A stretch of 64,000 nucleotides of DNA from CAUPWF01 sp036656615. Lineage in GTDB: Bacteria > Bacillota > Clostridia > Lachnospirales > Lachnospiraceae. Position numbers and translations under genes: made by a program. Shown in pieces: positions 60,276-64,000 of this stretch. Below the pieces are notes generated by a model. The model was not told the origin of the DNA, did no database searches, and saw only the letters and a list, made by a program, of their open reading frames with translations. Each line of letters opens with the position of its first letter. Positions within the stretch are counted from its first letter, which is position 1. The DNA lies in assembly GCA_036656615.1 (NCBI GenBank), contig JAVXHY010000003.1, forward strand, positions 62,001-126,000, read 5' to 3'.

Positions 60276-62348
60276 TTATTCCAAAGTTGTTTCTAGTGTT
60301 TCGTGTTGTGTATAGGAAGCTAAATACTTACGAAGTTGCTTATACTTTAGTTGGACAAGGTTAGAATCCTCTGCAAGAATTGCATTTGCTGCTTCATTTG
60401 CCTGCTGTAAAATCTTTGCATCTTGGAACACATCTCCTAATCGAAACTGTAATAAACCACTTTGACGAATCCCAAATAAATCTCCAGGACCGCGAAGTCT
60501 CAAATCTTCACTGGCAATAAAGAACCCATCATTTGAATGATTCAAAATCTCGAGCCTTTGTTTCGTCTCTTTGCTTTTTGAATTACTCATAAAAATACAA
60601 TAGGATTGATGAATTCCTCTTCCTACTCTCCCACGTAATTGATGGAGTTGAGACAGACCAAATCGTTCAGCATTTTCGATGAACATCACTACTGCATTTG
60701 GAACGTTGATGCCAACTTCAATTACCGTTGTAGATACAATTACTTGAATTTGATTATTGGAAAACAAGGTCATAATCTCGTCCTTTTCTGATTGATTCAT
60801 CTTACCATGTAAATATGCAACAGAAACAGTGGAGCCAAATTCATCTTGCAAGGTTTTAGCATAATCCATTACATTTTCGGCTTCTAGAAATTCACTTTCT
60901 TCTACCATGGGACAAATCACATAGCATTGTCGACCTTCTTCTATTTTCTTTTTCATAAATTGGTAAGCAGTTTTGCGATAATTAATATCTACAACACAAT
61001 TTTTAATAGGAAGTCGGTTTGCAGGAAGTTCATTCATAACCGATATATCCAAATCTCCATATAAAATAATTGCAAGTGTACGTGGAATAGGGGTGGCACT
61101 CATAACTAGAATGTGGGGCATTTTACCCTTTTGTGCTAATTGTTCTCGTTGTTTTACGCCAAAACGGTGTTGTTCATCGGTAATTACAAGTGCTAGATTA
61201 TGGTAGATTACTTTTTCCTGTATTAATGCATGTGTCCCTATGATAATCTGAACCTCTCCATTATAAATCCGCTTTGTTGCTTCTTTTTTTTCTTTTACAC
61301 TCATAGAACCAGTTAGTAGCTCCACTTGTAAAGGTATTTTATGAGCTGTAAATAATTCGATAATGGAAAGGTAGTGCTGTTTTGCAAGTACTTCAGTTGG
61401 CGCCATCATGGCTCCTTGGTAACCATGAAGTCCAATTAACATTAAGGCAAGTATGGCTACTATGGTTTTACCGGATCCAACATCTCCTTGTATCAAACGG
61501 GACATTACAAAAGGGCCGCACAAATCTTTCTTTATATCTTCCCATACCTGTTTTTGTGCTTTGGTTAATTCATAAGGAAGCGCATTCTGAAAGTCTTGAA
61601 TTGCGCTTAAGGCTTTAGAAGAACGCAAATCAAAGTTGTTATGAACCTTATTATTTTGTTTTTTCATATATTGAAGAGCAAGAATAAAAATTAGAAACTC
61701 TTCGAATACTAGTCGTTTCCTTGCAGTATAGAATTCTTCTTTATCTTTTGGAAAATGGATTCCTTGTATGGCAGCACGATAGGTGATTAAATGATAGGTT
61801 TGCCTAAGGCTATCTGGTAAAAGTTCACCATGTAAATCAATATATTCCATTCCCTGTGCTAATGCTTTCGTAAGGGTGTGGTTAGTCAGTCCCTTTACCA
61901 AAGGATAAATAGGCTGTAGAGTATCACATTTCTTATCATAATCAGTTGGAGGCAAAAAGATTTCCGGATGTTCCATGACGCAGACACCTTTTCTTCGTAC
62001 AATTCGACCTCTTAAGATAACCGCTTGTCCACTTTTTAAGGTATGCTTTAAAAAAGGCATCCGAAACCAGATGACTTTTAATATGCCTGTTATATCTTTT
62101 AAACACAAAGTAGTCACCGAAAGTTTTTGGTTGCCAGATATCTGTACGCGACCATAAATAACTCCGAAGACTGCTTGTGTTCTGCCTTCTTCTATTTCAC
62201 CAATAGAAACGGGCTTCTCATATACATCATAATTCCGTGGGTAGAAATGCATTAAATCATCAATGGTGTTTAATCCTAATTTATGAAATAATGCTTCCGT
62301 TTTTGGCCCCACGCCTTTTAATTCACTTAGTTTAGACTGTTCATTCAT
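60276..62348 (-). CDS. recG: ATP-dependent DNA helicase RecG
   Basis: A 690-residue RecG that remodels stalled forks and branched DNA. The N-terminal wedge/OB domain (about 1-230; ELKGVGPKTEALFHKLGL, VIWFRMPF) precedes the SF2 helicase core with Walker A GDVGSGKT, DEQH, and VIEVGINVPNA and QLRGRVGRG. DFQNALPYELTKAQK is conserved. It starts 7 bases after the upstream gene's stop; no clear ribosome site is visible, which suggests coupling. Confidence 0.97.
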   Translation of the reverse strand: MNEQSKLSELKGVGPKTEALFHKLGLNTIDDLMHFYPRNYDVYEKPVSIGEIEEGRTQAVFGVIYGRVQISGNQKLSVTTLCLKDITGILKVIWFRMPFLKHTLKSGQAVILRGRIVRRKGVCVMEHPEIFLPPTDYDKKCDTLQPIYPLVKGLTNHTLTKALAQGMEYIDLHGELLPDSLRQTYHLITYRAAIQGIHFPKDKEEFYTARKRLVFEEFLIFILALQYMKKQNNKVHNNFDLRSSKALSAIQDFQNALPYELTKAQKQVWEDIKKDLCGPFVMSRLIQGDVGSGKTIVAILALMLIGLHGYQGAMMAPTEVLAKQHYLSIIELFTAHKIPLQVELLTGSMSVKEKKEATKRIYNGEVQIIIGTHALIQEKVIYHNLALVITDEQHRFGVKQREQLAQKGKMPHILVMSATPIPRTLAIILYGDLDISVMNELPANRLPIKNCVVDINYRKTAYQFMKKKIEEGRQCYVICPMVEESEFLEAENVMDYAKTLQDEFGSTVSVAYLHGKMNQSEKDEIMTLFSNNQIQVIVSTTVIEVGINVPNAVVMFIENAERFGLSQLHQLRGRVGRGIHQSYCIFMSNSKSKETKQRLEILNHSNDGFFIASEDLRLRGPGDLFGIRQSGLLQFRLGDVFQDAKILQQANEAANAILAEDSNLVQLKYKQLRKYLASYTQHETLETTLE

Positions 62349-62355
62349 ATGTTTT

Positions 62356-63993
62356 TTATTCTACTGCTAATACATAATAATAGATGGGTTGTCCACCAAA
62401 ATGCATATCCACATCTACTTCAGGATATAAGCTTTCGATTTCTTCGCTTAAGCGTTTGGCATCCGTTTCTGAAATACCATCTCCGTAATAAATACTAATC
62501 AATTCAGATTGTGCATTTACCAAATGAGAAAGAAGCTTCATTGTTGCTTTGTCAATTGATTTACCTATAGATAAAATACCAGTATCTCCAATACCCATAA
62601 TATCACCCTGATGAATCACCTTACCATCGATGGTAGTATCACGCACTGCATAGGTTACCTGACCGGTTTTCACATTTTGGATTTCGCTTATCATGGTAAT
62701 TTCATTTGATTTCACATCTTTTTCGGGCATAAAATTTATAATTGCAGTAATACCCTGTGGAATCGTTTTAGTTGGAATAACAATAATATTCTTATTATTT
62801 GTCAAATCCTTTGCTTGATTTGCAGCAAGAATAATATTTTTATTATTTGGGAAGAGAAAGATTGTCTTTGCATTTACCTTATCAATTGCATTTAGTACAT
62901 CTTCTGTACTAGGATTCATGGTTTGTCCACCTTCTATAATGTAATCTACACCAAGTTCCTTAAAAATAGAATTCAATCCTGTACCCAAAGAAACTGCAAT
63001 AAAACCAACTTCTTTTTCTAAAGTTTGGGATGCAAGCTTTTCGGCATCCTTTATTAATTTTTCCTCGTGTTCTTCTCTCATATTGTCAATCTTGATACGA
63101 GAAAGCTCGCCATAAGTCAGCGCCTTTTGTATGGCTAATCCTGGTGAATTTGTATGAACATGAATTTTTACAATTTCATCATCTGCTACACATACAATGG
63201 AATCACCGATAGACTCTAAATAACGCTTCATTTCAATTTCATTATGCTCGGTAAAGTGCTTTTTTACTAATATAATAAACTCAGTACAATAGCCAAATTC
63301 AATATGAGCACTTGTTCCAGACGAGGTAGTAAGATTCTTAGAAATATGAGGCATTTCAAAGGTATAATCGATCTCTTTGCCCAAAAATCCATCGTAGGCA
63401 CCTTTAATAATTTCCAACAGACCCTGTCCACCAGAATCAACAACACCTGCTTGTTTTAATACAGGAAGCATGTCCGGTGTTTTGCTTAATACATGCTCAG
63501 CATGCTTAATCAGTTGTGGAAAAAACACTTCTAAATCACTGGTCGAATGAGCCAATTCAATCGCTCGATCGCCAATACCACGAGCTACGGTAAGAATGGT
63601 TCCTTCTTTTGGCTTCATAACTGCTTTATAAGCTGTTTCTTTTGCCTTCTGACATGCCTCGGCCAATAGATGCACATCTAATTCTTCATGGTCACGTATA
63701 ATCTTCGTAAAACCACGAAACAGCTGGGATAAAATAACACCTGAATTTCCTCTTGCTCCCCTTAAAGAGCCAGAAGAAATAGCTTTTGCTAAAGTTGACA
63801 TCTTTAAATCTGTAAGATTTGATACCTCTTTCGCTGCAGCCATAATGGTCAGTGACATATTGGTACCTGTATCGCCGTCTGGAACGGGAAATACATTTAA
63901 TTCATTGATATATTCTTTTTTTGCCTCAATGTTTGCAGCCCCTGCTAAAAACATCTTCTTAAGCATTTCTGCATTAATAGTATTGGTTGCCAA
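62356..63993 (-). CDS. fakA: DAK2-domain protein, fatty acid kinase FakA/YloV (start uncertain)
   Basis: A 545-residue DAK2-domain protein. The N-terminal kinase domain has NVFPVPDGDTGTNMSLT (three-Asp Mg-ATP motif) and GSLRGARGNSGVILSQLF; the C-terminal half is the FakB-interacting domain. FakA phosphorylates fatty acids bound by FakB. The visible start is TTG 63993 (LATNTIN...), eight bases from the window end, so the ribosome site is not seen and the gene may begin slightly further out. Confidence 0.9.
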   Translation of the reverse strand: MATNTINAEMLKKMFLAGAANIEAKKEYINELNVFPVPDGDTGTNMSLTIMAAAKEVSNLTDLKMSTLAKAISSGSLRGARGNSGVILSQLFRGFTKIIRDHEELDVHLLAEACQKAKETAYKAVMKPKEGTILTVARGIGDRAIELAHSTSDLEVFFPQLIKHAEHVLSKTPDMLPVLKQAGVVDSGGQGLLEIIKGAYDGFLGKEIDYTFEMPHISKNLTTSSGTSAHIEFGYCTEFIILVKKHFTEHNEIEMKRYLESIGDSIVCVADDEIVKIHVHTNSPGLAIQKALTYGELSRIKIDNMREEHEEKLIKDAEKLASQTLEKEVGFIAVSLGTGLNSIFKELGVDYIIEGGQTMNPSTEDVLNAIDKVNAKTIFLFPNNKNIILAANQAKDLTNNKNIIVIPTKTIPQGITAIINFMPEKDVKSNEITMISEIQNVKTGQVTYAVRDTTIDGKVIHQGDIMGIGDTGILSIGKSIDKATMKLLSHLVNAQSELISIYYGDGISETDAKRLSEEIESLYPEVDVDMHFGGQPIYYYVLAVE

Positions 63994-64000
63994 AACAAGT

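Noticed and set aside
1..64000. tRNA, rRNA, CRISPR array, restriction-modification or toxin-antitoxin genes
   Set aside because: Intergenic gaps are short and none shows a cloverleaf, regular repeat array or matching gene pair.

Overview
The window is an AT-rich, densely packed core-chromosome segment of a spore-forming low-GC Gram-positive bacterium. Gene content and order point to class Clostridia, most likely family Lachnospiraceae: mutS-mutL-miaA-PLP lyase; radC-mreBCD-PBP2-minCDE-rodA-mgsA; yggS-sepF-ylmH-lspA-rluD; the radical-SAM-TIGR03960/DUF2344/RNase G cluster next to L21-Prp-L27-Obg; an alpha/beta-type SASP; and YlbJ. The family assignment is inferred from recalled gene order, with no database search. 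I see no rRNA, tRNA, CRISPR array, prophage or replication origin.

Layout. 1-9080 (+): mismatch repair (mutS missing its 5' end, mutL), tRNA modification (miaA), a PLP lyase and two flavoproteins, closely spaced and mostly overlapping. 9172-19735 (+): a cell-shape and division block (DUF4321, radC, divergent mreB, mreC, mreD, PBP2, minC, minD, minE, rodA), then mgsA and a lipoprotein DD-carboxypeptidase. 19867-26055: a small DUF378 gene (-), then a radical SAM gene, an orphan HlyD-like membrane protein, yggS, sepF, ylmH, lspA and rluD (+). 26190-28286: a cytidylate-kinase-like gene, ttcA (-) and a GNAT acetyltransferase whose promoter overlaps that of ttcA. 28352-30802: a tyrosine recombinase (-), a yneA-like gene (-) and lexA (+) around a divergent SOS control region with four LexA-box matches. 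30922-40399 (-): rsfS, yqeK, nadD, yhbY and obgE; rpmA, prp and rplU; aspartate kinase; RNase E/G, DUF2344 and TIGR03960 radical SAM. 40538-42223: a complete IS4-family insertion sequence. 42244-47768 (-): a histidine operon hisZ-hisG-hisD-hisB-(HisF-like)hisIE plus a small membrane protein. 47791-57111 (-): recU, two pseudouridine synthases, a short-chain dehydrogenase, a YgiQ radical SAM enzyme, an rRNA methyltransferase, an M23 peptidase and pepD. 57223-58176 (+): ylbJ. 58198-63993 (-): a coiled-coil gene, coaD, rsmD, a SASP gene, recG and a fakA/yloV gene at the window edge.

How the genes fit together. Most of the window serves growth and information processing: envelope elongation and septum placement (MreBCD/PBP2/RodA, MinCDE, SepF), ribosome biogenesis and tRNA/rRNA modification, DNA repair (MutSL, RecU, RecG, the LexA regulon) and sporulation (SASP, YlbJ).

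I found no clear new multi-gene system. The observations most worth checking are: the IS4 element sits in the loop of what looks like the his-operon terminator and brings its own inward-facing terminators; a HisF-like barrel that lacks both catalytic aspartates is fused to HisIE; the methylglyoxal synthase has Glu in place of the catalytic Asp of the GGDQQ motif; the MreB has altered nucleotide-binding motifs; and a structured intergenic repeat occurs twice.
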